Shown piece by piece: positions 1 through 7,013 of a DNA stretch of 8,188 nt. The position numbers and the translations under genes are program-made. The DNA is taken from assembly GCA_018224415.1 (NCBI GenBank), contig JAGTUZ010000074.1, positions 1-8,188 of the forward strand. Direction: 5' to 3'. This DNA comes from Bacteroidota bacterium (GTDB lineage Bacteria; Bacteroidota; Ignavibacteria; SZUA-365). Every line of letters begins with the position of its first letter. Within the stretch, counting starts at the first letter, position 1. Under the pieces are notes generated by a model. The model saw only the letters and a list, made by a program, of their open reading frames with translations, made no database searches and had not been told where the DNA came from.

Positions 1-124
1 CGTTGTCGCGTTGTCGCGTTGTCGCGTTGTCGCGTTGTCGCGTTGTCGCGTTGTCGCGTTGTCGCGTTGTCGCGTTGTCGCGTTGTCGCGTTGTCGCGTT
101 GTCGCGTTGTCGCGTTGTCGCGTT
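1..124. repeat. Octanucleotide tandem repeat, 15.5 perfect units
   Basis: The unit CGTTGTCG (CGACAACG on the minus strand) is repeated 15 times without a mismatch over bases 1-120, followed by a half unit at 121-124. The tract touches the left edge, so its true length is unknown and may mark an assembly break. Eight is not a multiple of three, so three units make 24 bases and every frame reads the same cyclic octapeptide; on the minus strand this is ATTRQRDN. No frame contains a stop codon. Perfect homogeneity implies recent expansion or ongoing slippage. One further exact copy of the unit occurs alone at 269-276, which may be chance. Confidence 0.97.
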
Positions 125-160
125 CGCGACATTGACCGGGTTAGCTTGTTGCTGATTCAT
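1..160 (-). CDS. 5' end of an unidentified gene running off the left edge, with in-ORF octanucleotide repeat
   Basis: An ATG on the minus strand (bases 160-158) is preceded six bases upstream by AAGGAGG, a near-perfect Shine-Dalgarno. The ORF stays open to the window edge, 53 codons. Translation begins MNQQQANPVNVAN and then passes into the octapeptide ATTRQRDN, repeated until the edge. The first 13 residues are polar and do not look like a signal peptide, and no domain can be recognised. Because the DNA unit is 8 bp, gain or loss of one unit would shift the reading frame of everything downstream, as in phase-variable contingency genes. The product is unknown. The main doubt is that only the start is visible: the ORF may end soon after the repeat or be noncoding. 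The good ribosome binding site is the main support. Confidence 0.5.
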   Translation of the reverse strand, partial: MNQQQANPVNVANATTRQRDNATTRQRDNATTRQRDNATTRQRDNATTRQRDN

Positions 161-166
161 GGCGGT

Positions 167-173
167 CCTCCTT
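167..173 (-). promoter_or_regulatory. Strong Shine-Dalgarno for the leftward ORF
   Basis: Bases 167-173 read AAGGAGG on the minus strand, six bases before the ATG at 160. This complementarity to the 16S 3' end is better than that of most plus-strand genes here and is what decides the start of the leftward ORF. Confidence 0.65.
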
Positions 174-297
174 GTCACATCATCGAATAATGGGTACAGT
201 GTATGTTAATCATCCGAGGCATTCGGGAATTCGCGCTCGAACACCTCCGGTAAGCACACTCGATCCATCGTTGTCGGACGGTTGCCGAGACGCCCGC

Positions 298-327
298 AGC
301 CTGCGCTTTCACACGCAAACGCAGGCT
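298..327. repeat. Perfect 8-bp stem hairpin, 14-nt loop
   Basis: AGCCTGCG at 298-305 is the exact reverse complement of CGCAGGCT at 320-327, with a 14-base loop. No T-run follows, so it is not a standard intrinsic terminator. It could be an RNA hairpin in a 5' leader, a repeat remnant or chance. Confidence 0.35.
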
Positions 328-416
328 CCGTAGCGCGATCAAGGCTTGACGCTGCCGGAAAGCTCATCAGAAAGTCTCAGACCAGAGTTTCTTATGTTGT
401 GGATTCAGGTGGCAAT

Positions 417-433
417 ATCTGGTTTGACCAGAT
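417..433. repeat. Perfect 7+7 bp palindrome, possible operator
   Basis: ATCTGGT at 417-423 is the exact reverse complement of ACCAGAT at 427-433, separated by TTG. A compact dyad of this kind, about 170 bp upstream of the start at 607, has the shape of a binding site for a dimeric regulator. A short RNA hairpin is equally possible. No regulator gene is adjacent to support the operator reading. Confidence 0.35.
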
Positions 434-606
434 TAACCGCAAGGGGGTGATCGTCTGTTTTCAAACTTTTTTCGGGTCCCTCCTGCACACACGGGCCCGT
501 ACGTAAAGAATTGCCTGCTACCTCATGCCAACTGTTACCGGCGCTTTCTCATCCACCCAATTTCCCCCTTGCTTCCCGTTCCCCGGATCACCATATTTTC
601 ACAATT

Positions 607-1656
607 ATGATCAATCCGGTACATGCCATGCGTTTTTCGGCGGTAGCAGCAATCGTTGTCCTGACAGTGTTCGCGGGGGGTCCCCTGCGCGCGCAGACGG
701 AAATCGCCAAGTACGGCGGCGAATTCATGGCCACGGGATTTGGCGGACGCGCGCTGGGCATGGGCGGCGCGGGCGTGGCCATCGCGGGCGACGTCACCGC
801 GGCGTACTGGAATCCCGCCGGACTGATGCGCACGCAGTATCCCGAGATCGGACTCATGCACGAACAGCGCTTCGGCGGACTGCTCAGTTCCAACTACGGC
901 GGCGTGGCCTGGCCCTTCGGTCCGAAATACACGCTGGCGCTTTCGGTGACGCGGATGGGCGTCGACGACATTCCCGACACGCGCGACGCGCTGATCGACC
1001 TAAACGGCAACGGCCAGCTCGATCCCAACGAACGCCTCGATCCCTCGAAGGTGCGCTCGTTCAGTTCCGCCGACTGGGTGGCCTATCTCACCTATGCGTT
1101 CCGTTCTTCCGACCGCCTGGCGCTGGGCGTGAATCTCAAGCTGCTCGCGCGCGACCTGCTCGACGCCAGCGCCATGGGCGTGGGCTTCGACATCGGCGCG
1201 CAGTACCGCGCCACCGATGCGCTCTCCCTCGGCGCGACGGTGCAGGACGTGACCACCACGCTCATGGCGTGGAGCACCGGACGCAATGAACTCGTTTCCC
1301 CCACACTGAAGATCGGCGCGGGCTACGCGCTGGGCTTCCTGGGCGGGACGGTGACCCCGGCGCTGGATTTCGACATCATGTTCGAGAACCGCCGCTTCGC
1401 CTCGGCCTTCAATGTCGGCGCGGTGAGCGTGAATCCCCGGGCCGGACTCGAGTACCGTTACAAAAATGTTTTTGCGCTGCGCGGCGGCTACAGCGATACG
1501 CAGGACCTGACCTTCGGCGCGGGAATTCATCTGCCGAAATTGTATCTTGACTACGCCTACGGACAGAATGACCTGTTCTCGGCATTCGCCGACGCCTCGC
1601 ATCGCATCTCCCTGCGCGTGGTGCTCGAGGAAGCCAAGTTCGAACGAAAGCAATAA
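607..1656 (+). CDS. PorV/PorQ family outer-membrane beta-barrel protein
   Basis: This 349-residue protein resembles the PorV/PorQ (UPF0164-like) family. Members are FadL-like outer-membrane barrels; PorV acts in type IX secretion, but many relatives have no assigned role. A signal peptide (hydrophobic run ending at LRAQ) is followed by the family's N-terminal signature, GGEF..G.GGRALGMGGAGVA..GD..AAYWNPAGL. Alternating amphipathic beta strands follow to the C-terminus. The frame is open further upstream to a TTG at 511, but those 32 residues are signal-incompatible. ATG at 607 or the in-frame ATG at 628 (342 residues, MRFSAV...) are better starts, neither with a Shine-Dalgarno. An EF-hand-like loop, DLNGNGQLDPNE, lies at 997-1032. 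It is the first gene of a cluster, 5 bp before the DUF1684 gene. The family call is firm, the secretion role is not. Confidence 0.88.
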   Translation: MINPVHAMRFSAVAAIVVLTVFAGGPLRAQTEIAKYGGEFMATGFGGRALGMGGAGVAIAGDVTAAYWNPAGLMRTQYPEIGLMHEQRFGGLLSSNYGGVAWPFGPKYTLALSVTRMGVDDIPDTRDALIDLNGNGQLDPNERLDPSKVRSFSSADWVAYLTYAFRSSDRLALGVNLKLLARDLLDASAMGVGFDIGAQYRATDALSLGATVQDVTTTLMAWSTGRNELVSPTLKIGAGYALGFLGGTVTPALDFDIMFENRRFASAFNVGAVSVNPRAGLEYRYKNVFALRGGYSDTQDLTFGAGIHLPKLYLDYAYGQNDLFSAFADASHRISLRVVLEEAKFERKQ

Positions 1657-1661
1657 CGCCC

Positions 1662-2330
1662 ATGACACATCGAGTCTCCCTTACCGACCGCGGGCGTGTT
1701 CTCGCGGTTTTTTCTTTGTCCCTCCTGATCGTGCTCTCCTCCTGCGGACAGCCGGAAAAGAAGGAAACCCCGCGCGACGACCTCGCCTCGGCCGACATCT
1801 ATACGCTGGAAGTGCGGAAGGACCGACTGGAAAAGGATAAGTATCTCCTTAGCAGTCCCAGCACCCCGATCAAGGCCTCGGACATGGAATTCTTCAAGGG
1901 CCTGGCGTATTACGACGTGAACAAGGCCTTCGCCTTCGAGAGCGTGCTGCGCCGCCTGCCCGTGCCCGCCGAGGTGACCATCGCCACGTCGAAAGACCGT
2001 CCCCGCATCATGTTACACGTCGGCGCCCTGCCGTTCACGTATGAAGGAAAGGAATACGCCCTGCAGGTCTTTGCGCCGAAAGACAGCAGCGACGGCAATT
2101 ACTGGTTCATTCCCTTCACCGACGCGACCAGCGGCGGCGAGACCTACGGCGGCGGACGCTACCTCGATATCGACGACGTGTCCTCCGATACGGTGTTCGT
2201 CGATTTCAACTACGCCTACAACCCGTACTGCGCCTACAACGAGCGGTATGACTGTCCCATTCCGCCGCCCGAGAACGCGCTGCCCGTGGCCATCCGCGCG
2301 GGCGAACGCAACTTCCCGCTGCACAAGTGA
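1662..2330 (+). CDS. DUF1684 domain lipoprotein
   Basis: The product is a 222-residue predicted lipoprotein. A hydrophobic signal ends in the lipobox LSSC, with lipidated Cys28 followed by a charged linker. The rest matches the DUF1684 family, whose biochemical function is not established. Visible hallmarks are the IPFTDATSG..TYGGGRYLD block at about residues 150-169 and the C-terminal block YNPYCAYN..Y.CPIPPPEN at 186-205, with a cysteine pair at 190 and 198, ending near VAIRAGE. The gene starts only 5 bp after the preceding stop, with no strong Shine-Dalgarno, so co-transcription with the barrel gene is likely. The protein probably sits in the periplasm, anchored to a membrane. Family assignment is confident; the role is unknown. 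Confidence 0.9.
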   Translation: MTHRVSLTDRGRVLAVFSLSLLIVLSSCGQPEKKETPRDDLASADIYTLEVRKDRLEKDKYLLSSPSTPIKASDMEFFKGLAYYDVNKAFAFESVLRRLPVPAEVTIATSKDRPRIMLHVGALPFTYEGKEYALQVFAPKDSSDGNYWFIPFTDATSGGETYGGGRYLDIDDVSSDTVFVDFNYAYNPYCAYNERYDCPIPPPENALPVAIRAGERNFPLHK

Positions 2331-2369
2331 CTCCGCATACGACCCCCTCCCGTCGATGGTAATAAAAAG

Positions 2370-2984
2370 ATGAAACCGCTTATTCTATCAATTCTCGCCG
2401 GTCTCGTTTTCGCCGCCTGCGGCGGCAGCGAGCCCGCCGTCACCGTGCCGGAGGATGCGGAATTTCCGCGCTACCGCTACGCCGCCACGGCCGGGATGAC
2501 GAAGGACGTCGTGTCGACGGCCGACGGCACGCTGCGCGTGCTGCGTCCCGAAGGCTGGCAACGCACCTCCGATCCGAAAAACGCGCCGTCGATCCTGCTG
2601 TGGCTCGTGCGCGAGGACTATTCGGCCAGCATCTCCTTCACGCAGATCAAGATGGATCCGGCGCTGTACCAGACGCTGAAAGGCGAGGGCATCGCCGCCG
2701 TGGCGAAGGTGAGCCTGAGTCTGAAGGAGCGCAACGCCGAGGACTCGGTCACCATTGTGCAGCCCGTGGAGCGCTTCAAGGTTGGCGGCCGCATCTGCGC
2801 GGCATATGAATACCGCATCGCCGCCGCCGAACCCGTGATCCGCGTCGTGGTGTTCGACACCGGGTCGCGCTTCATGGAATGTGCGCTGTATCCCGCCTCG
2901 GTCACCGTCACGCCCGCGGAAAACCGCATGCTGTTCGAAGTGCAGCAGACCGTGCTCGCCTCGCTGCTGCTGGAGGAGGAATGA
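2370..2984 (+). CDS. Small predicted lipoprotein of unknown function
   Basis: This is a 204-residue protein with a short lipoprotein signal: MKP, a hydrophobic stretch, then the lipobox FAAC with Cys17 and a flexible GGSEPAV linker. The mature part has alternating beta and helical character. Its start (RPEGW, a run of hydrophobic strand, then SISFTQI) and an amphipathic C-terminal helix recall PsbP/Mog1-like (DUF1795-type) folds, but this is a weak visual likeness and I do not recognise the family. It lies 39 bp after the DUF1684 gene and its last codons contain the ribosome binding site of tadA. A five-codon ORF (ATG at 2355) ends in a TGA overlapping its start codon, perhaps by chance. It is likely part of the same operon and exported to the envelope. 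Confidence 0.8.
   Translation: MKPLILSILAGLVFAACGGSEPAVTVPEDAEFPRYRYAATAGMTKDVVSTADGTLRVLRPEGWQRTSDPKNAPSILLWLVREDYSASISFTQIKMDPALYQTLKGEGIAAVAKVSLSLKERNAEDSVTIVQPVERFKVGGRICAAYEYRIAAAEPVIRVVVFDTGSRFMECALYPASVTVTPAENRMLFEVQQTVLASLLLEEE
2972..2980 (+). promoter_or_regulatory. tadA ribosome binding site inside the upstream gene
   Basis: GGAGGAGGA lies five bases before the ATG at 2986 and within the final Glu codons of the upstream lipoprotein gene. It fixes the tadA start: the frame is open upstream for 35 more codons, but that stretch is Cys/Arg-rich shadow sequence of the overlapping gene. With a one-base gap between stop and start, translational coupling is likely. Confidence 0.8.
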
Positions 2985-2985
2985 C

Positions 2986-3459
2986 ATGCACGCGGACGAT
3001 CGCGACACGTTGACCGAACACGAGGTGTGGATGGAGTCGGCGCTACGGCAAGCCGAACGCGCGTTCGAGGAGGAGGAAGTGCCCGTGGGTGCCGTGGTTG
3101 TCCATGAAGGACGCATCGTCGGCAAGGGATACAACCAGAACGAGCGGCTCAAGGACCCGACCGCGCACGCGGAAATCATCGCCATCACCGCCGCGGCCAA
3201 CGCTCTGGGCAACAAGCGCCTCGACGGATGCACGCTGTACGTAACGCTCGAACCCTGCGCCATGTGCGCGGGCGCCATCGTGCTGGCGCGCCTCCCCGTG
3301 CTGGTGTTCGGCGCCTACGACGCCAAGGCCGGCGCCTGCGGCACGCTGATGAACATCGTCGAAGACCCGCGCCTCAACCACCGTGTGCACGTCATCCCCG
3401 GCGTGCTCGACGACCGCTCCACCGCCCTGCTGAAATCCTTCTTCGGTACCCTCCGATAA
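2986..3459 (+). CDS. tadA: tRNA-specific adenosine deaminase TadA
   Basis: This 157-residue cytidine-deaminase-fold enzyme deaminates adenosine 34 (wobble base) of tRNA-Arg(ACG) to inosine in the cytoplasm. Zinc-binding and catalytic motifs are intact: H61-A-E63, with Glu63 as the proton shuttle, and P90-C91-A-M-C94 supplying the other two zinc ligands. The N-terminal helix (WMESALRQAERA) with EVPVGAVVV, and the GACGTLMNI..DPRLNH segment typical of TadA rather than cytosine or guanine deaminases, support the assignment. The length is normal for the family. The gene follows the lipoprotein gene by one base and closes the cluster; an inverted-repeat element begins right after its stop codon. 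Nothing suggests damage or transfer. Confidence 0.95.
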   Translation: MHADDRDTLTEHEVWMESALRQAERAFEEEEVPVGAVVVHEGRIVGKGYNQNERLKDPTAHAEIIAITAAANALGNKRLDGCTLYVTLEPCAMCAGAIVLARLPVLVFGAYDAKAGACGTLMNIVEDPRLNHRVHVIPGVLDDRSTALLKSFFGTLR

Positions 3460-3629
3460 GAAAAAACCACCAAGACTCGAAGACACGAAGAAGAACACGA
3501 AGGCCTTTTGCTCCAACAGACACTTCTGCGTCGATTCTCTGCCTGTCGTCTGGTTGAATGTATCGGTGCCTGTCAAGCAAAAAATCCTTCGTGCCTTTCT
3601 TCGTGCCTTCGTGCCTTCCTGGTTTTTTC
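3460..3629. repeat. Inverted-repeat stem-loop element, copy A (170 bp)
   Basis: Arms at 3461-3503 and 3586-3628 are 43 nt each and align without gaps as inverted repeats, with 35 of 43 positions identical by my count; G3460/C3629 extends the pairing. The left arm opens AAAAAACCAC and is rich in CACGAAG/GAAGAA words; the right arm ends GGTTTTTT. The interior keeps pairing: TTTTGCT (3506-3512) with AGCAAAA (3576-3582), and ACAG (3516-3519) with CTGT (3570-3573). No ORF lies inside. It starts one base after the tadA TAA and has a second copy at 7014-7184. The A-run/stem/T-run form could act as a bidirectional terminator. It may be a MITE- or REP-like dispersed repeat. No transposase is seen and no target duplication is evident. 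Confidence 0.85.
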
Positions 3630-3731
3630 CGCGGGGCTAATTGGGATACGGGTTATCCGCATTGTTTCTTCCCCGGGGTTTGCGCATCTTGGGAGTATCA
3701 TATCAGACCCTTGAAAGAACCCCAAGGTTGA

Positions 3732-6700
3732 ATGCATCCCTGCCGCGCGCGTCGCATTGCCATACCCTTGCTGTTCGCGTGTCTGCTGTATGCCGGCCAG
3801 GCCGGTGGCCAGCAGCGCATCGCGAGCGAATACCATTTTGGCGCCCTTGGCATCAAGGACGGGCTGTCGCAGGGTATGATCTTCTGCATCCTGCAGGACA
3901 CGAAGGGATTTCTCTGGTTCGGGACGAAGGAAGGGCTGAACCGTTACGACGGGTTCAGTTTCAAGGTGTACCGCAACACTCCGGGTGATCCGACTTCCCT
4001 TCCCGACAATCAGATCTTCAGCATGGCCGAGGACCGCATGGGCAGGATCTGGGTCGGGACCCGCACGCAGGGCCTGCAGCTGTTCGATCCCGTCAGGGAA
4101 GTGTTCACTCCCGTCCCCATTCCCGCAGGGACCTCTTCCTCGCAGACCGTCGATCAAGCCATCCATCATCTGAACATCGACCGGGAGGGCTACCTGTGGA
4201 TCGGGGGATGGAAGCGGCTGCTTGCGCGGCTCGACACCCGGCACCACTCCCTCGTCATGCTGAAACGTTCCATGGTCAGCTACGTGCATGACCGGCGCTT
4301 CATTTCAAACGAAACGTTCACGATGTCGCTCACCGACTCGGGTCATGCCGCCATCGTGGTCAGGGACGGCGTCTGGTGCTATCGCGCCCCGCGTTTCGGT
4401 TTCCAGAAAGCCCTCGACTGGAAGGAATTGGGACTGCGGGTCGGCGACGACTGGGACGAGATCACCACCGCTGTCGCGGATGGACAGGGATCGTACTGGG
4501 TATCCGCGCGGATGGGCGAACGCGCCATGCTTTTGCGCATCGACTGGAATTCCAGACGCATTACGGACACACTGCGCTTCACGTACGGTGGGACGGATCT
4601 CGTCACGCGTGCCATCACATTTGGACCGGACGGAAACCTGTACTGCTCGGGATCGAATTACTTCATCCGCTGCGAACTCGATCGCCGCGTCTACACGGTC
4701 ACACCGCCGATGCCCGGCCTGACAGGACGCCTGCAGGGCGACGTCTCCGATATGCTTTTCGATCGGAGCGGCAATCTCTGGATCGGCACCGCCGGCCTGG
4801 GGTTGTTCAGCTTCAATCCCCGCACGCTCGCCTTCCACGCCGATATGCAGCCCCTGAACAAGACGCTGTTCGGCACGGAGCTGCGTGCGTTCGAATCCTA
4901 TATCCGGAAGAAAACCGGCGACCCGTTCAAGCGGTTGCAGACCGTGTTTCCGGTGCGCGCTCCCGATGGCTCGGTCTGGTGCGGCGCGGTGCATTTCGGG
5001 CTGCTGCACTACGATCCCGTGACCGGAAGGGTGCGCAGCTTCGGCTTCTCCCAGCAGGATCCCTACAGTTTCCTGATGCTCCGCCTTGGCCTCCCTTTCA
5101 TCGACAGCAAGGGACGCGTGTGGATCGGGAACACGCAGGGGATCAGCCGGCTCGTCGATCGTCCGGAACAATGGGAGCATTACTTCTTTTCCAAGAACGG
5201 TCCGGACGTCCTGCGACGCGAAGACAACGTGAATTGCTATTTCGAGGATCGCGACGGCACCCTGTGGCTGGGCACCGTCAGTACCGGGCTGGCACGTTTT
5301 CACCCGGAGACGGGCGAGTTCGATATATACCGTAGCAACCTCTCGGATAGCGTCGGACTCAGTTCCAATCATGTGTTGTGCATCACCCCGGATCCTGCCG
5401 AGCCGGAACGCTACCTCTGGATCGGCACCGACGGGGGAGGCCTGAACCTCTTCGACAAGAAACGTGGGACGTTCCGGCGCTTCGGGCTGAAGGACGGGCT
5501 GCCCAACATGGTTGTCTATGGCATCCTCCCCGACACCGAGGGAATGCTGTGGATGAGCAGCAATAACGGCATCTCACGGCTGGATCCGTCACGGATGACG
5601 TTCACCAACTACACGCGCCGCGACGGCCTGCAGGACAATGAGTTCAACCGCACCGAGTACTGCAGCATCCCGCCGATGCTGTACTTCGGCGGCGTGAGCG
5701 GACACAACGCCTTCAATCCACGGAAGATCCGGCGAAACAAGACCGTGCCGGAGATCGTGTTCACGGGACTGCGGATTTTCAACCGGCCCGTCACCGACCG
5801 CGGCATCCTGCCCCGTGCCGTCCCGTACACCTCGTCGATCACCCTCGCGCACGACCAGAACATGTTGACTTTTGAATTCGCGGCCCTGGATTACACCTCT
5901 CCGGCGATGAACAGCTACCGCTATCGCGTGGACGGTCTCGATGATGACTGGATCGACGCGGGCAACGCGCGTTCCGCTACGTACACCTATCTCGATCCGG
6001 GCGAATACACCTTCCGCGTGATCGGGAGCAATAATCATGGCGTGTGGAATACGAAAGGCGCGGTGCTGCACATCACCATTCTGTCCCCCTGGTGGAAGAC
6101 GACCTGGGCATGGACAGGATACGGCATCCTCCTGATAGCCCTGATCGTCACCGTCGACCGGCTGCAGCGCCGGCGTGTGATCAATCGCGAACGGCAGCGA
6201 TCGCTCATGCGCGAGCACGAACTGCGTGCCGAAGCGGCGGAACTCGAGGCGCGGGCCGTACGCGCGGAGCAGGAGCGCAACGACCAGGAGATCCGTGTCG
6301 CCGCGGAAATGCAGAAGCGCATCATTCCGCAGTCCCTGCCCGACATTCCCGGGTACGTGATCGCGGGACAGAACATCCCCGCCAACGAAATCGGCGGCGA
6401 TTATTACGACTGCATTCCACTGGACAACGAGCGCTACGCGCTGGTGATGGCCGATGTCACGGGAAAGGGCATTCCGGCGGCGCTGCTCGTCAACAGCCTG
6501 CACGCCTCGCTGCTGGTGCAGCTCGATGCAGAGCGTCCGCTCGAAGACCTCACCCTGCGGCTCAACGAATTCATCTACCGCATTTCCACGCCGAGCACCT
6601 TCATCACCTTTATCCTCGCCATCCTGCACGCGCCGAGCGGCACCATCGAGATGATCAACGCCGGACACAATCCCGCGATGGTGCAGACGGCCGACGGCCA

Positions 6701-7013
6701 GATCGACATCATGGCGGAGCACGGCCTGCCCCTCGGCTGCAGCGTCGACATCACGCTGTACAAGCGCGAGGTGCGCGTTCTCATGCCCGGGGAAGGACTG
6801 CTGCTGTATACCGACGGCATTCCCGAGGCGATGGACGAGCGATTGGAACAATTCGGCCAGGAGGCACTCGAGGAATTCCTCGCCGCCTGCCACATCTGCG
6901 CTCCCGACCGTCTGATCAATGCGCTGGTCGATCGGCTCACGCTCCACCGCGGCGAGGCCTGCCAGAGCGACGACCTGACCATGCTCTTCCTCCGCCGCAA
7001 AAAATCCCCCTAA
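3732..7013 (+). CDS. Periplasmic propeller sensor with cytoplasmic SpoIIE/PP2C phosphatase
   Basis: This 1093-residue transmembrane signalling protein has a signal peptide at about residues 1-26. A long periplasmic region follows with about a dozen propeller blades of the two-component-regulator-propeller (Reg_prop) type, such as GFLWFGT..GLNRYDG at 59-74, GRIWVGT at 104-110 and GYLWIGG at 153-159. Next come a Y_Y_Y domain at about 704-785, one membrane helix at about 791-811, a charged coiled coil to about 855 and a SpoIIE/PP2C phosphatase domain. The phosphatase keeps its metal-binding acidic motifs: GGD at 888-890, D908 in DVTGKG, D1028 in YTDG and D1080-D1081 in SDDLT. In better-known relatives (hybrid two-component systems) this sensor drives a histidine kinase; here the output should be Ser/Thr dephosphorylation, typically of an anti-sigma-factor antagonist. 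No such partner is in the window. AAGG at 3724-3727 precedes the start by four bases. Confidence 0.93.
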   Translation: MHPCRARRIAIPLLFACLLYAGQAGGQQRIASEYHFGALGIKDGLSQGMIFCILQDTKGFLWFGTKEGLNRYDGFSFKVYRNTPGDPTSLPDNQIFSMAEDRMGRIWVGTRTQGLQLFDPVREVFTPVPIPAGTSSSQTVDQAIHHLNIDREGYLWIGGWKRLLARLDTRHHSLVMLKRSMVSYVHDRRFISNETFTMSLTDSGHAAIVVRDGVWCYRAPRFGFQKALDWKELGLRVGDDWDEITTAVADGQGSYWVSARMGERAMLLRIDWNSRRITDTLRFTYGGTDLVTRAITFGPDGNLYCSGSNYFIRCELDRRVYTVTPPMPGLTGRLQGDVSDMLFDRSGNLWIGTAGLGLFSFNPRTLAFHADMQPLNKTLFGTELRAFESYIRKKTGDPFKRLQTVFPVRAPDGSVWCGAVHFGLLHYDPVTGRVRSFGFSQQDPYSFLMLRLGLPFIDSKGRVWIGNTQGISRLVDRPEQWEHYFFSKNGPDVLRREDNVNCYFEDRDGTLWLGTVSTGLARFHPETGEFDIYRSNLSDSVGLSSNHVLCITPDPAEPERYLWIGTDGGGLNLFDKKRGTFRRFGLKDGLPNMVVYGILPDTEGMLWMSSNNGISRLDPSRMTFTNYTRRDGLQDNEFNRTEYCSIPPMLYFGGVSGHNAFNPRKIRRNKTVPEIVFTGLRIFNRPVTDRGILPRAVPYTSSITLAHDQNMLTFEFAALDYTSPAMNSYRYRVDGLDDDWIDAGNARSATYTYLDPGEYTFRVIGSNNHGVWNTKGAVLHITILSPWWKTTWAWTGYGILLIALIVTVDRLQRRRVINRERQRSLMREHELRAEAAELEARAVRAEQERNDQEIRVAAEMQKRIIPQSLPDIPGYVIAGQNIPANEIGGDYYDCIPLDNERYALVMADVTGKGIPAALLVNSLHASLLVQLDAERPLEDLTLRLNEFIYRISTPSTFITFILAILHAPSGTIEMINAGHNPAMVQTADGQIDIMAEHGLPLGCSVDITLYKREVRVLMPGEGLLLYTDGIPEAMDERLEQFGQEALEEFLAACHICAPDRLINALVDRLTLHRGEACQSDDLTMLFLRRKKSP

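Larger units (their letters stand above)
174..606. other. Divergent intergenic region, no gene seen
   Basis: About 430 bp separate the leftward ORF from the PorV/PorQ-family gene, so promoters for both should lie here. I could not assign a convincing sigma-70 or Bacteroidota-type (TTTG / TAnnTTTG) promoter. An open frame at 282-506 starts at TTG, has no ribosome binding site and no recognisable domain, and is not called. Two perfect small palindromes (298-327 and 417-433) are listed separately. The region is less GC-rich toward 380-480, where A/T runs occur, as expected for a promoter region. Confidence 0.6.

Noticed and set aside
1..124. CRISPR array
   Set aside because: The units are 8 bp, contiguous and without spacers, so this is a simple tandem repeat.
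282..506. 74-codon open frame between the repeat region and the barrel gene
   Set aside because: It starts at TTG, has no Shine-Dalgarno, shows no domain or plausible composition, and spans the two palindromes. It is probably chance.
569..601. Possible Bacteroidota-type promoter (TTG near 569, TATTTTC at 594-600)
   Set aside because: The downstream hexamer is a poor match to TAnnTTTG, and the promoter would leave almost no leader before 607. It is too weak to list as a feature.
511..606. N-terminal extension of the PorV/PorQ-type gene to a TTG start
   Set aside because: The extra residues are Pro/His/Ser-rich and would precede an obvious signal peptide; ATG 607 or 628 is far more likely.
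1000..1668. 222-codon minus-strand open frame opposite the barrel gene
   Set aside because: It is an antisense shadow with low-complexity Ala/Arg/Glu/His composition, and the plus-strand frame has clear family signatures.
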